Positions 52,599 to 62,141 of a stretch of 64,000 nt of DNA are shown here, piece after piece. Source of the DNA: Paracoccus zhejiangensis (lineage in GTDB: Bacteria; Pseudomonadota; Alphaproteobacteria; Rhodobacterales; Rhodobacteraceae); the NCBI RefSeq assembly GCF_002847445.1, contig NZ_CP025432.1:150102-214101 (forward strand), in the 5' to 3' direction. Both the position numbers and the translations under genes were made by a program. The notes under the pieces were generated by a model. It saw nothing but the letters and a program-made list of their open reading frames with translations. It was not told where the DNA came from and searched no databases. How positions within the stretch are numbered: the first letter of the stretch is position 1; each line of letters begins with the position of its first letter.

Positions 52599-52802
52599 AT
52601 GATTGAATTCATCCTTGTCGCCTGCCTGTCGGGCGCACCCGACGACTGCCGCACGGAAACCCGCCTGCTGACCGACCTGACGCTGATCCAGTGCATGACC
52701 AGCATGCAGTTTCTGGCGGCGGATTGGGCCAATGACCATCCGGACTGGCGGGTACAGCGGCACCTCTGTCGGATCTTCGACCCGAAGCGAGCCGATGCGT
52801 GA
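52599..52802 (+). CDS. Small exported or membrane-anchored protein (67 aa)
   Basis: MIEFILVACLSGAPDDCRTE is followed by DLTLIQCMTSMQFLAADWAN and RVQRHLCRIF. The start is hydrophobic and four Cys residues suggest disulphides in the periplasm. I recall similar short Rhodobacteraceae proteins of unknown function. It overlaps the next gene (ATG 52795) by 8 nt, so the two are probably coupled. Confidence 0.6.
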   Translation: MIEFILVACLSGAPDDCRTETRLLTDLTLIQCMTSMQFLAADWANDHPDWRVQRHLCRIFDPKRADA

Positions 52803-53409
52803 CAGCGCCACAGGTCAGGTCACGGAAGGTGACAAACCTCTTCCGGCTTACTTTCACCTGTGCGGTCAGATGATCCCGCAGCAGAGCCATGGCCCCGACA
52901 AACCTTTGCTGCGGACTGCCGCGGGTATTGCCGTCACAGTCGCCCTCTGCCTGAGCGCCGTCGTCGTGGCTTCCGCAGCGCGGCCGTCTGAACCGTCACT
53001 TCTGGAGGTAATCGAACTGTGGCTGGTCTCGAATTTTGACCTCGTGCCAGCGGAGAATGCCCCCGAGCTGCGGGCCATGACTGCCGCCGATCTGGTCGCG
53101 CTCCGTCACGGGCCGAACAGTTCCGTCAGCCCGGGTGACGTGGTTGCCGCCTATGATCATCGCAGCCGGACGATCTACCTGACCGATGGTTGGAGGGGGC
53201 AGGATGCGGCCGAGCTTTCGGTGATGGTCCACGAGATGGTCCACCACCTGCAGGCCTCTGCCGGCATGCGGTTCTCATGCCCGGCCGAGCGGGAAAGGCT
53301 TGCCTACGAGGCGCAGGACGCCTGGCTGCAGCTTTTTGGGCAGAATCTGACCAGTGCGCTCAACATCGATCCCGCGGCCTTGCTCGTTTCGACCGTCTGC
53401 ACGCATTGA
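52795..53409 (+). CDS. DUF6647-like protein with HExxH-type motif (204 aa)
   Basis: A hydrophobic segment at about residues 45-62 (GIAVTVALCLSAVVVASAAR) suggests a membrane anchor or late signal. The C-terminal half has DLVALRHG, IYLTDGWRGQD and VMVHEMVHHLQAS, an HExxH zinc-metallopeptidase-like motif, then FSCPAERERLAYEAQDAWL. The location would be periplasmic. ATG 52795 overlaps the upstream gene; ATG 52870 is an alternative. Peptidase activity is inferred only. Confidence 0.65.
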   Translation: MRDSATGQVTEGDKPLPAYFHLCGQMIPQQSHGPDKPLLRTAAGIAVTVALCLSAVVVASAARPSEPSLLEVIELWLVSNFDLVPAENAPELRAMTAADLVALRHGPNSSVSPGDVVAAYDHRSRTIYLTDGWRGQDAAELSVMVHEMVHHLQASAGMRFSCPAERERLAYEAQDAWLQLFGQNLTSALNIDPAALLVSTVCTH

Positions 53410-53478
53410 GGCGTGGATGCTCGATGGCATGGCCCATGCACCTGAAAGCCGCAACGCTACATGAGAAAGGACCATCCG

Positions 53479-53763
53479 ATGACACAGTTGAAACGATTCA
53501 TGATCGAGCGCGACATTCCGGCGATCGGGCAGATGTCGGTCACCGAGCTTTGCGGTGCCGCCCGCGCGTCAAATCAGGCGCTGGATCAGATCGGCACGGG
53601 TATCCAGTGGCTCCAAAGCTACGTGGCCCGCGACAAGACCTTCTGCATCTACCTGGCCGACAGCGAGGCGACGATCCGAAAGCATGCGGAACTGTCGGGC
53701 ATCCCGGTCGCCGCAATCACGGAGGTCCCGCAGGTGATCGATCCGCTTACGGCCAAGAGCTGA
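53479..53763 (+). CDS. DUF4242-family protein (94 aa)
   Basis: This 94-residue protein has MTQLKRFMIERDIPAIGQMS, then IQWLQSYVARDKTFCIYLAD and a SEATIRKHAELSGIPVAAIT helix, the ferredoxin-like DUF4242 pattern (related to SCO4226-type nickel-binding proteins). The substrate or metal is unknown. ATG 53479 is preceded by AAGGACC; a longer frame starts at 53461. Confidence 0.85.
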   Translation: MTQLKRFMIERDIPAIGQMSVTELCGAARASNQALDQIGTGIQWLQSYVARDKTFCIYLADSEATIRKHAELSGIPVAAITEVPQVIDPLTAKS

Positions 53764-53912
53764 TCCTGCCTTGGATGACCGGCGGATCGGTCGGCTTGTC
53801 GGGGTCCGAACGGAAGATCGCGCCCTCTGCGGGATCGTCCGACCCGTACAGAGATCGGCGCCTCCCCGCTGGCCGTCCGGCATCGTGGGAAGCGGCCGAA
53901 CGGAGGTGGGAA

Positions 53913-54557
53913 TTGGCGCAGGTCGAAACAGGTCGTTACCGCCTCTTCTGGGAGAAGATGTCCGGGGCAATGGTGCTCGAGCTTCTGCTCGACGAGATGC
54001 AGATCCCCTTTGAGCGCGTCGCCATCGACATGGCCGCCGGCGCGCACCGGTCGCGGGCCTATCTGGCGGTGAACCTGACCGGGCAGGTTCCCGCCCTCGC
54101 ATTCCCGTCAGGCGAGGTGATCGGCGAGACCGCCGCGATCATCATCGCTCTGGGCGAACGCCACCCGGAGACGCCGCTGGTTCCCGGCCCCGACCACCCC
54201 GACAGGACGACGTTCCTGCGCTGGCTCATCTACATGGCCGTAAGCCCCTACATGACCTTCGTCCAACTCAACCACCCCGAGCGATTCCTGGACGACCCGG
54301 GAGCCCATCCGGCCCTGATCGACAATGCCCGCAAGCGGTTGCTCGACCAGTTCACGCTGCTCGACCGCGCCATCGCCGGCAGGCCGTTCTTTCTCGCCGG
54401 TGGGATCAGCGCGCTGGACCTCTATACCTATATGCTGATCGAGTTCTTCGGCGACGATCCCGTCGCGCTGGCGGACAGGCCCCGGCTGGCGAGGCTACAT
54501 GGCGCGGTGGCGAAGCGAAACAGCGCCGCGCAAGTGCGCCCGCTCCACGGCTCTTGA
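53913..54557 (+). CDS. Glutathione S-transferase family protein
   Basis: This 214-residue protein has a thioredoxin-like N-terminal domain (YRLFWEKMSGAMVLELLLDE, FERVAIDMAAGAHRSRAYLA, NLTGQVPALAFPSGEVIGET AAII) with the cis-Pro and ES/ET glutathione contact. A helical C-terminal domain follows (AIAGRPFFLAGGISALDLYT with the N-cap Asp). The start is TTG 53913 because GGAGGTGG lies just upstream and no ATG precedes the fold. The substrate is unknown. Confidence 0.87.
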   Translation: MAQVETGRYRLFWEKMSGAMVLELLLDEMQIPFERVAIDMAAGAHRSRAYLAVNLTGQVPALAFPSGEVIGETAAIIIALGERHPETPLVPGPDHPDRTTFLRWLIYMAVSPYMTFVQLNHPERFLDDPGAHPALIDNARKRLLDQFTLLDRAIAGRPFFLAGGISALDLYTYMLIEFFGDDPVALADRPRLARLHGAVAKRNSAAQVRPLHGS

Positions 54558-55001
54558 TCCGACGGCGGCAAGGCCTGTACGGCACTCGCCAGATCGCCCA
54601 CGGGACACCGGGATCCAATGAGCTGTTTCCATCGGCGGCAAGCTCGCGCCGGCGTATGTTGGTAAGCCTGATCGGCGGTCCGGGCGAAAAACCTGGCTCG
54701 GTCACATGTCGAGGGCTGTCACCCAGACATGACCCTGCTGTGAGTGTTCAATCCGCCCTCAATGGTGGGATTGAGCCCTTTGGCCTCAGTACGCAGGCGC
54801 AGCAAAGAAATACCGGTAGGTCCGGCCCTATGCCGTCGCTCGAGCCTCGCCGATGCCGCACAGCGGCATTCTCCGAAGCCGCCATTGGATAAACGGTGCA
54901 GCTTTGCGATCCGACGAGCGTCTGCGGTGCGGACGATGCGATTGTTCACTACGGTCGTAACTGCGTAGGGTTCGGCCGAACCGAATGAGATAAATACCTG
55001 A
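54558..55001. other. Decayed intergenic DNA
   Basis: About 440 bp without a supported gene. CTCAAT-ggtggg-ATTGAG near 54760 is a small hairpin. The rest resembles the degraded GC-rich intergenic sequence seen at 20.7, 59.4 and 62.8 kb. Confidence 0.4.
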
Positions 55002-55940
55002 TCAGCATCCGCCCAGCCTGCGCAGTATCAGCCATGCCTCGTCGCCATCGCCTGCCGGATCATAATCTGTGCAACTAATCCCACTTGACGACATCCAGAC
55101 CTTGCTGGTTTTGGCAACGCAATAGATATCGTGGTCGTTCACACGTCCGCGGTTGTTCCGGCAAATTAGGCAGGATCTGACAGGCCGGCCTTGCTCGAAG
55201 GCTTGTCGAATCATGAAAACGCCAAGATGCTCTCGGACTGTTTTCCACGGCCTTGTCTGATGCCCGAACTGAACGTCTACAATCTCATGCGCCGATAGGC
55301 GCGGATCTGACAGGGTCTGTTCCGCGTTCTGAGTTCCGATCTCCAGTTCCGAATACCAAGCTTTCCCGTTTTCATAGAGAAGAACCGCTAGCCCCGTCGC
55401 CGGGCATGGCGTCGCGCACAGATGCGGTGCAGCATCGGGGCCCGGGAGGTTATGGCTCAGAACATGGCTCGAGGCAGCGTCTATACCATCGCGCAGGCGG
55501 TTAACCGCATTCTCGCTCTGGATATTTATCTCGACGATCGGAAGGCCGCTTGAGATTTTTGCCTTCTCACAAGGATGGGTCACGGCGATCTCAAGTAGCA
55601 TCCTCGCGCCGGACTTGCTCGAAGTCAGCAAGATGTCGGCCACGAAGCCATCCACTCCTGCCTCAATTTCGACCCGCTCGAACATTGATGCAAGATCCGT
55701 CGCATAAGGAGCGTGCTGTGCCGTGCAAGACAATCCAAACAACTCCTGATAGTAAGAACAGACGACGGGCCGGTTTCGAGTCAGCCAGTAGGGCTGGCCA
55801 GTCCGGACGGCCTCGTTCAGGGCAGAGAAGAGGGCCATCTTGGCAAGTTGATGGAGGTAGGTCTCGTTGTGGCAGCTGGCTGGACGGCCTGCTTTATGCT
55901 TGAAATGATGCTTTCGGGTTCGCCCTAAGGCGGGCACCAT
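55002..55940 (-). CDS. CoiA-like nuclease-fold protein, N-terminus uncertain
   Basis: This 312-codon frame has RTRKHHFKHKAGRPASCHNE, TYLHQLAKMALFSAL and GVDGFVADILLTSSKSGARM then LLEIAVTHPCEKAK. The last blocks give the AD...E core of CoiA-like PD-(D/E)xK proteins. The C-terminal part adds CLICRNNRGR and CVAKTSKVW. Upstream in frame, before ATG 55940, a zinc-ribbon half YSCLACGHVMVPALG is encoded, but the only possible start there is CTG 56018. Either a CTG start is used or the N-terminus is truncated. Confidence 0.65.
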   Translation of the reverse strand: MVPALGRTRKHHFKHKAGRPASCHNETYLHQLAKMALFSALNEAVRTGQPYWLTRNRPVVCSYYQELFGLSCTAQHAPYATDLASMFERVEIEAGVDGFVADILLTSSKSGARMLLEIAVTHPCEKAKISSGLPIVEINIQSENAVNRLRDGIDAASSHVLSHNLPGPDAAPHLCATPCPATGLAVLLYENGKAWYSELEIGTQNAEQTLSDPRLSAHEIVDVQFGHQTRPWKTVREHLGVFMIRQAFEQGRPVRSCLICRNNRGRVNDHDIYCVAKTSKVWMSSSGISCTDYDPAGDGDEAWLILRRLGGC

Positions 55941-56018
55941 GACATGACCACAGGCTAGGCAAGAATAGGGTCCCCGTTCATAACGATCATGCGGGCTGAT
56001 ATCGGATATATCAATCAG

Positions 56019-56397
56019 ATCACCTTAGCCGGTTCGGGCATAGCGGCTTGCGTCAGGGCCTTGCGATGTCGCCGAGTTGCGTTCGTAACGCCCCCCTGAT
56101 GCACCAATGTCCGCATGATCGCAGCTACGCATTTGTCTCTCAATCCGCTCCGGCGCCAAAATATTGATCACATCGCGGCCGAGCGAAACAAGAATCGGCC
56201 GGCACGGCCGGTCCACTACCGACATTCACACGCGCCCGGGGACTGCAGAGCGGCTTCGCCAGACCGGTCATTTATATTGCCCTCATCGATCAGCGAATGG
56301 CAGTGCCTGCGTGCATGGCGAAGTTGCTGCCCGCGATGCTCTCAATAGCGCAGGGTTATATTCTAATGCCACGAAATGAGTATCTGTCATTCCTAGA
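56019..56397. other. Intergenic stretch, no gene seen
   Basis: About 380 bp between the CoiA-like gene and the helicase gene, both on the minus strand. Short frames only; no family match. A separate promoter for the CoiA-like gene would lie here. Confidence 0.4.
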
Positions 56398-59388
56398 TTA
56401 CGGGACGCGCAGCATCTTGCGGAAGTGCTGTGGTACGGGGTCCGGCAGATCCCAGTCGATCGTGATCGGCCTTTCGCCGTGCCATCCGGAGAAACGCGGC
56501 ATACCGATGTAAAGAAAGGGCGCAGCAGTCTTGCCCCTTAGCTTTTCGCTTCGAACGAACAGGTGGACACGATGATCCGGCATCTGCCCGCGCAGAATCT
56601 GTCCGTGACGGCTCGCTTGGGTTGTCCTGGTCTGGCTCTGCCACTGCATGCGGGTCGGAGAGATAAAACGGTCCTCGTAATGGTTTCCGGCCGACAGGCT
56701 ACCCTTCTTAAGCGTTGTCAGTAGCACCATGTCCTTGTCCAGCGTCACGATCCCAGCATTCCAGTTGCCTGGATTGAACGCCTGCCCAAAAAGCGGCGGT
56801 ATGTCCTCCCGCATATATTCGCGCCAGAGCTGCGGTCCCGCTTGGAACGTCTGTGCATTTTCATCAAACACTAGGCGAGTCGGCGCTTTGCCCGCGAATT
56901 CCGAAAGCCGCCATTCGGCAAGTTCCGTCACCAGCCCGGCAAGCCCCTCTGCAGGACGGCGACGCAGCGCAAGCCTACCCCCGTCCTCTCGAAACTCGGG
57001 GCTCATCACCCAACTCGACCAGCCCGTGTCAAGGCGGTCAGGATCGATGGACACATTCCTGCGCAATGCGACAACGGCTGCCTTCTGAACCAGACGCTCG
57101 CGCAGCTCGCCCTTCTGAAATTCTGGGACAAGGGCCAGCAGTGTCAGAAGAGGAGCGGGATCGGACATGCTGCTTTTTTCGATATTCAGCAGCAAAGCCT
57201 TGTGGACTGACGCTGCATCCGGGATCGGATCTCCCATATCCCGCACGAAATCGAACCATCCGCCATGACCCGTGCGCGCGGGCGAAAATCCGGCATGTGC
57301 AAATTCCGACGCCGTCGGTCGGGCGCCCAACCGGCTGCGGAAGTCCAGATACCATGCCTCGGCCTCGTCGGCGCCGATGTGCTGTTTCAACATGGCGCGC
57401 AGAAAATCGAGTGCCTCGAGATCATAGGTGACCTCACATCCCGGCGGCAGTTCAAGCGCACCTGCGGCGGCGGCCTCAAGTTTTTGCGAGAGTGAGCGAT
57501 CCCCCTCCCCAGCCGACAACAGCGCGCGGGCCTTGGTCAGAAATGTCCGATGATTGCCGATATAGTCGATCACACGGAGCACCTTGTCACCAAAGCGGCG
57601 CAGCCCACGTCCCAATTGCTGCAAAAAGAGGATTGTGCTTTCCGTCGGTCGCAGCATCAGCACGGTGCCGATGTTGGGCACATCGACGCCTTCATTGAAC
57701 ATGTCGACCGCGAAGAGAATGTCCAGATCACCTCGCCCCAGTGCTTCCAGGGAACTGGCACGGGGCGCCGAACTGGCGCCGGAGTGAACGGCGACGGCTC
57801 GCAACCCGGCCTTCGTGAAATACTGGGCCATAAAATCGGCATGGCGCTGTGAAACACAGAAACCGATGGCGGGGCCGTGACCATGCTGGCGCAGTTGGAC
57901 CCGAGCATTCTCTGCCCGCGCAGTGGTTGCGACCGCCTCTGTCAGGGCGGCTTCGTCAAACCGCGATGATCGCCACGGAATCTGGGCGTAATCCACATCA
58001 TCGGGAACGCCAAAATAGTGGAACGGCGCCAGAAGACGCCGCGTGATCCCTTCATAGAGGTCACATCGGAACACCAGATTTTCTCCGCAGAGCGACAGAA
58101 GATCGCCACCGTCAGTTCGCTCTGGCGTGGCCGTCAGCCCAAGTAGAAAGCGCGGCGTGAAATGATCCAGAAGCCCGCGATAGCTGGCGGCAGAAGCATG
58201 ATGGAATTCATCGACCACAATGTAGTCGAAGTCATCGGGTGAGAATCGCCGCAGATGTTCGGCCCGGCCCAGCGTCTGGATTGAGGCAAAGACGATCTCG
58301 CCTTCTTCCTTTGCAATGCCGGAATAACGGCCGAACCGGGCCTCGGGCCGAATTTGCCGATAAGTCGCCATCGCCTGCGCCAGGATTTCTTCGCGGTGCG
58401 CCACGAACAGCACCCTGTCAAATCCCCGGCTGTCAAAGGCCGAAAGCCATGTTTTCCCAAGTCCGGTCGCCAGAACAACCAGTCCGGCATGCAAGCCATC
58501 TCTTCGCGTGAATTCCAATGCCTTCAACGCCTCGATCTGAACGCCATGCGGTTCGGGGGCTAGCTTCGGCGATTCAGCCTCCACCGTCCTAGCGGCAAAG
58601 ACCGGCAACTGTGTCACCCGACGACGCCTGGCATAGGAATCGATCCAGCCATCGGTCAGCGGCACGACTCGGGGATCGGCGATCAGTGTCTCGAACGCCG
58701 CTTCGACTGCAAGCACATCACCCGAAGCGGCGGAGTGTAGGTTCCATTCCACACCATCTGTCAAAGCAGAGCGGCTGAGGTTAGAGCTTCCGACGATCGT
58801 GGAGCCTTTGGATCCGGTCGCGCGAAACAACCAGGCCTTCGGGTGAAAGCTGGTGCCGTGGGTCTCGAATACTCGGGCGTCAAGACGGCCCGCCAGACTC
58901 TCCTTGTCCAGATCACGCAGCTTACGCAATGCCGACGGCTCGGTCACATCCAGGTAATCTCCGACGACAAGGCGCAGTTGGCCGCCACGACCAAGAAGAT
59001 CCTCTAGCCAGGGAAATATCAGGTTAACCCCGCTGTCGAGCGCGAATGCCACTGCGAGATCAACAGAATTTGCACTGTCGATATGCCGAATGAGATGGGG
59101 CAGCAGCGAGTCACGTTCGCCTGCGATCAACAGGCCCGGTCTGTCACCACCTTTGTCTGATAATTGAAGGACAAAATGCCCATCGACTAGATCGGGCCTG
59201 ATGTTCACAGTGCCCTCTGCCAAAGTGGCGGAGATCAACGAAAGCATCGCCAATTGCTCGGTGGCGTTCAGTTCACCCCAGTTGGAAACATGACGACCCG
59301 GCGCAATGAGATCTATTGCCGACCCGGCGCAACGCAAAGCTGGAAGCCCGTTGACGCGGGCGCAGATCGGGCATTCGGCAGGCGGCAT
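56398..59388 (-). CDS. HIT-like/PLD/SF2 helicase/DUF3427 multidomain protein
   Basis: This 996-residue protein has a degenerate HIT-like N-terminus (CPICARVNG, APGRHVSNWGELNATEQLAM, no His triad). A phospholipase-D nuclease domain follows (FHPKAWLFRATGSKGSTIVG, SSNLSRSAL). The SF2 helicase has VVLATGLGKTWLS, IVVDEFHHASAASYRGLL, LLGLTATPERTDGG and QQLGRGLRRFGDKVLRVIDY. The C-terminal DUF3427 region (~700-996) ends it. PLD-helicase-DUF3427 proteins are DNA-processing enzymes found in defence islands. It is upstream of the CoiA-like gene. Confidence 0.88.
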   Translation of the reverse strand: MPPAECPICARVNGLPALRCAGSAIDLIAPGRHVSNWGELNATEQLAMLSLISATLAEGTVNIRPDLVDGHFVLQLSDKGGDRPGLLIAGERDSLLPHLIRHIDSANSVDLAVAFALDSGVNLIFPWLEDLLGRGGQLRLVVGDYLDVTEPSALRKLRDLDKESLAGRLDARVFETHGTSFHPKAWLFRATGSKGSTIVGSSNLSRSALTDGVEWNLHSAASGDVLAVEAAFETLIADPRVVPLTDGWIDSYARRRRVTQLPVFAARTVEAESPKLAPEPHGVQIEALKALEFTRRDGLHAGLVVLATGLGKTWLSAFDSRGFDRVLFVAHREEILAQAMATYRQIRPEARFGRYSGIAKEEGEIVFASIQTLGRAEHLRRFSPDDFDYIVVDEFHHASAASYRGLLDHFTPRFLLGLTATPERTDGGDLLSLCGENLVFRCDLYEGITRRLLAPFHYFGVPDDVDYAQIPWRSSRFDEAALTEAVATTARAENARVQLRQHGHGPAIGFCVSQRHADFMAQYFTKAGLRAVAVHSGASSAPRASSLEALGRGDLDILFAVDMFNEGVDVPNIGTVLMLRPTESTILFLQQLGRGLRRFGDKVLRVIDYIGNHRTFLTKARALLSAGEGDRSLSQKLEAAAAGALELPPGCEVTYDLEALDFLRAMLKQHIGADEAEAWYLDFRSRLGARPTASEFAHAGFSPARTGHGGWFDFVRDMGDPIPDAASVHKALLLNIEKSSMSDPAPLLTLLALVPEFQKGELRERLVQKAAVVALRRNVSIDPDRLDTGWSSWVMSPEFREDGGRLALRRRPAEGLAGLVTELAEWRLSEFAGKAPTRLVFDENAQTFQAGPQLWREYMREDIPPLFGQAFNPGNWNAGIVTLDKDMVLLTTLKKGSLSAGNHYEDRFISPTRMQWQSQTRTTQASRHGQILRGQMPDHRVHLFVRSEKLRGKTAAPFLYIGMPRFSGWHGERPITIDWDLPDPVPQHFRKMLRVP

Positions 59389-59849
59389 ATTTGTAGAGAT
59401 CTTCCGTTTTGGGCTAAGCTACCAGGCAGCTTCGGACTGTCCAGGCCGGAAACGTTGGGCGCGGCCCTGACCTGCCGTTCAGTCCCTTGCCGATCGCCGC
59501 GGTGCAGCTTCACTAGACCGGCCATTCCTCCATGGCGCAGCATCATCGGAGGATGAAGGTCGGCAGGGCGGGACTTTCCCGCCGTTCGCCGCAGATGCTC
59601 GGTCCTTGCCGCACTTGCGAGGGTCTCGGCCGGCCCGGCGGTATAGCGGGCGCTCTCCACATCCGCAGGGCGTCTCCGGAAAAAATGCGAAGCCGACCTT
59701 CATTCCCCGCAATTTGTTGGATCAGCAGCTAGGCCGGTGAAAAAGAGAGGACGGCGAGGTCAGTTACGACTTCTTCGCGCCAGCAAACTGACAACAGGAG
59801 TGAGAGAATTGATCCCTCGCCATTTCTCGACGAGACATGACACAACCAA
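59389..59849. other. Decayed intergenic DNA
   Basis: About 460 bp without a supported gene, made of GC-rich phrases typical of degraded intergenic sequence in this replicon. It separates the helicase gene from an HsdM remnant on the opposite strand. Confidence 0.4.
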
Positions 59850-60086
59850 ATGAACCGGCTGTCGACCCGCGCTAACCGACAGATGACCAAAGAAAGAACG
59901 CTTTTTGCGGCAGCGGACAAGATGCGCGGATCCATGGTTCCGGGCGAATACAAGCACGTGGCACCGGGTCGACTGTTCCTTCGCTACATCGGCACAGCCT
60001 TCCAGCGGAAATATAACGAACTGCTGCCGGAGGTCGCGGAGGACGTCGACGAATACCTTGCCGCCGCCATCATCAACTCACGATAA
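59850..60086 (+). pseudogene. N-terminal remnant of a type I methyltransferase (HsdM)
   Basis: The 78 codons read LFAAADKMRGSMVPGEYKHV, LFLRYIGTAFQRKYNELLPE and VAEDVDEYLAAAI. This is the HsdM N-terminal helical domain ('ADKLRG.MD..EYKHVVLGLIFLKYI'). The gene stops after the first domain and no methyltransferase core follows. It is unrelated in detail to the HsdM of the intact operon at 34.3-36.9 kb, so a second type I system once stood here. Confidence 0.85.
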
Positions 60087-60130
60087 ATCCCCACAGGCTA
60101 TAGTGCGTCCCGAGCTGCGGATGCTCGCGG

Positions 60131-62134
60131 TCACTCGGGCGCTACGATGTTCTGTTCGATCTTCATCTGCGTCTTTGCAAGTCCCGGATCGGTCACAAGA
60201 CCGACTTCCGCCAACGCCCCGCTTGGGCCGGCGACCCCGTCCGAGACGATATGCCTGGCGAAATTCTTCAGCCCCGGCACGGCCTCAACGTTATCGCCCT
60301 TGATATATATGTAGAAGGGACGCGACAAAGGATATTCGCCGCGCGCAACGGCATCCTGCGAAGGCTCTACACCATAGATCTTGGCCGCGTGCAGGCTGTC
60401 CGAATGATCGGTGTAGAACTCCAGATCGAATGCGCCGATGGCATCGTAATTGCCGACGAACGTCGACAACAGGTACCGGCTGTCTCCGCCGATTTCGAAC
60501 AGGGCCCCGTCATCCCGGGTCGCCACGCAGCGCGACCGCGCCAAGGACTCGCTGGCCCCTGCGGCAATCATGAGATCGAAGGCGCCCGCCTCTTGGCAGC
60601 CCTCGAAAAGCACCTTCTCGTCGAATATCGCGCGCAGATCCGCGCCCTCGGCGGGAATATAGGCCGCGATCTTTCGGTCCGGCAGCGCCGGGTTGACCTC
60701 TTGCCAGGTCATAGCAAAATTTGGTGCCAAAGCGCCGGTTTCATCGGGCCTTTCAGCGGCTAGGGCGCTATAGAGATCGGCGGCGGTGAAGGCGAAGTCC
60801 GCCCCGCCAATGCCCGAAGCGAAGACGAGTCCCTCATATCCCAGCTTGGCCCCGACCGGATTCCTTACCCCTGCACCGATGCATTTCATGTACTCCTCTG
60901 CGTTCATGGGGCGTGAGGTGCCGACAACGTCGATGGTTCCGGGCCCGACCCCTGCGCAGAAGGTCCCAAGCGCCTCGGCATCATCCATCGCTTGGACAAC
61001 CTTCCCGCCGAACGCCACGTTGCCGATGACTTTCCTGGCGGCGATTGAGGCGAGTTGCATCGACCCCTTGGTTGCGGCCACCGTCACATATCTCGACCCG
61101 CCACCTTGGTATTCGTCGAGGCTTGCATAAACCTGGATGCCGGTGCTGTATTTTAGATCGTTGGCATATTCGTCGGCCCGCCGCTTGAAGAGCAGACAGG
61201 CAAAGGTTTCATAGAAGCTTGCCCAATCGGGATCGGCCTCGACCAGGGCCCTAGCACTGTCGAGGTCGATATGACGGAGCGCCGCGAGCACGGCGAGATT
61301 TGAGACCGGCGGCGCTCTGCTCGGCCCGAGCCTCGCCATCAGCTCGTCGACATCGGGACTGTCGAAGGCAAGTGGCTCGACCTCGGCTTCATAGAGCGCG
61401 ATGATCTGGTCGGCGACATATTGCAACGGGGAGACATAAGCCGTGCCCGCCTGCTTCGCGCTGAAGACACCGTGGACCACCCCACGCTGATCAAAGAGTG
61501 GACCGCCGCTGTCGCCGTCCCGGCTGTTACCGGTGACCAGATAGCATTCCCGTGTCTGGCATTCGCTGGCCCTGTCGTTCACCAGCCTGTTGCGCTTGAC
61601 ATCCGCCCGGAGGATCTCTTCGGGATTGAGCATAGTCGGGTCCAAGTGGCTGACCCCGACGTTGAATTTCCAGAAGGGTTCGCCGGTCCAGTTTTCGCCC
61701 AGCAGCATGCCCGAGAGGTGAAACGGCGCGGATTGCGCGAACTTGTCGCTATTCGTCCCGACAATCTTCAGCAGGGCGAGATCGAACCTGTCAAGATCCT
61801 GCGTTTGCGGGTCGTCGACCCGTTCGAATTGGAACTCGGTGACCGCATCGACGCTCGTGGGAAAGCCATAGGCGACAAGGGTAGTTGCGCCATTCAAAAG
61901 GTGGCTCGCGGTCAGGAACAGCCCCTTTGGCGCATCGATCAGAAAAGCCGCGCCGGTCGGCTCCAATCCGCCATTGGTGCTGCGGCCGGTGATCACTACC
62001 GAGCGGCGCAACAGCGTCGGCTCGCCTTCGGGCATGTTATATTGCGCGTCGCAGACACGTTCAGCCGCGGCAGGCCAGGCCGAGATGAAAAGCGCCGCGA
62101 CAAGAACGACTATCCGCGCAAGAGTGGCAGACAT
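60131..62134 (-). CDS. Secreted trypsin-like protease fused to a PstS-like binding domain
   Basis: This 667-residue protein starts with a signal peptide (MSATLARIVVLVAALFISAW, cleavage near PAAA). The trypsin domain has LTASHLLNG (His78), LDRFDLALLKI (Asp118) and SRDGDSGGPLFDQ (Ser209). After a helical linker (~250-370) the C-terminal ~300 residues look like a periplasmic phosphate-binding domain (VTVAATKGSMQLASIAARKV, YLLSTFVGNYDAIGAFDLEF, YPLSRPFYIYIKGD). The catalytic triad is intact. It begins 7 nt after a Trypco2 gene. The fusion suggests ligand-gated proteolysis in the periplasm. Confidence 0.85.
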   Translation of the reverse strand: MSATLARIVVLVAALFISAWPAAAERVCDAQYNMPEGEPTLLRRSVVITGRSTNGGLEPTGAAFLIDAPKGLFLTASHLLNGATTLVAYGFPTSVDAVTEFQFERVDDPQTQDLDRFDLALLKIVGTNSDKFAQSAPFHLSGMLLGENWTGEPFWKFNVGVSHLDPTMLNPEEILRADVKRNRLVNDRASECQTRECYLVTGNSRDGDSGGPLFDQRGVVHGVFSAKQAGTAYVSPLQYVADQIIALYEAEVEPLAFDSPDVDELMARLGPSRAPPVSNLAVLAALRHIDLDSARALVEADPDWASFYETFACLLFKRRADEYANDLKYSTGIQVYASLDEYQGGGSRYVTVAATKGSMQLASIAARKVIGNVAFGGKVVQAMDDAEALGTFCAGVGPGTIDVVGTSRPMNAEEYMKCIGAGVRNPVGAKLGYEGLVFASGIGGADFAFTAADLYSALAAERPDETGALAPNFAMTWQEVNPALPDRKIAAYIPAEGADLRAIFDEKVLFEGCQEAGAFDLMIAAGASESLARSRCVATRDDGALFEIGGDSRYLLSTFVGNYDAIGAFDLEFYTDHSDSLHAAKIYGVEPSQDAVARGEYPLSRPFYIYIKGDNVEAVPGLKNFARHIVSDGVAGPSGALAEVGLVTDPGLAKTQMKIEQNIVAPE

Positions 62135-62141
62135 TCCGGCC

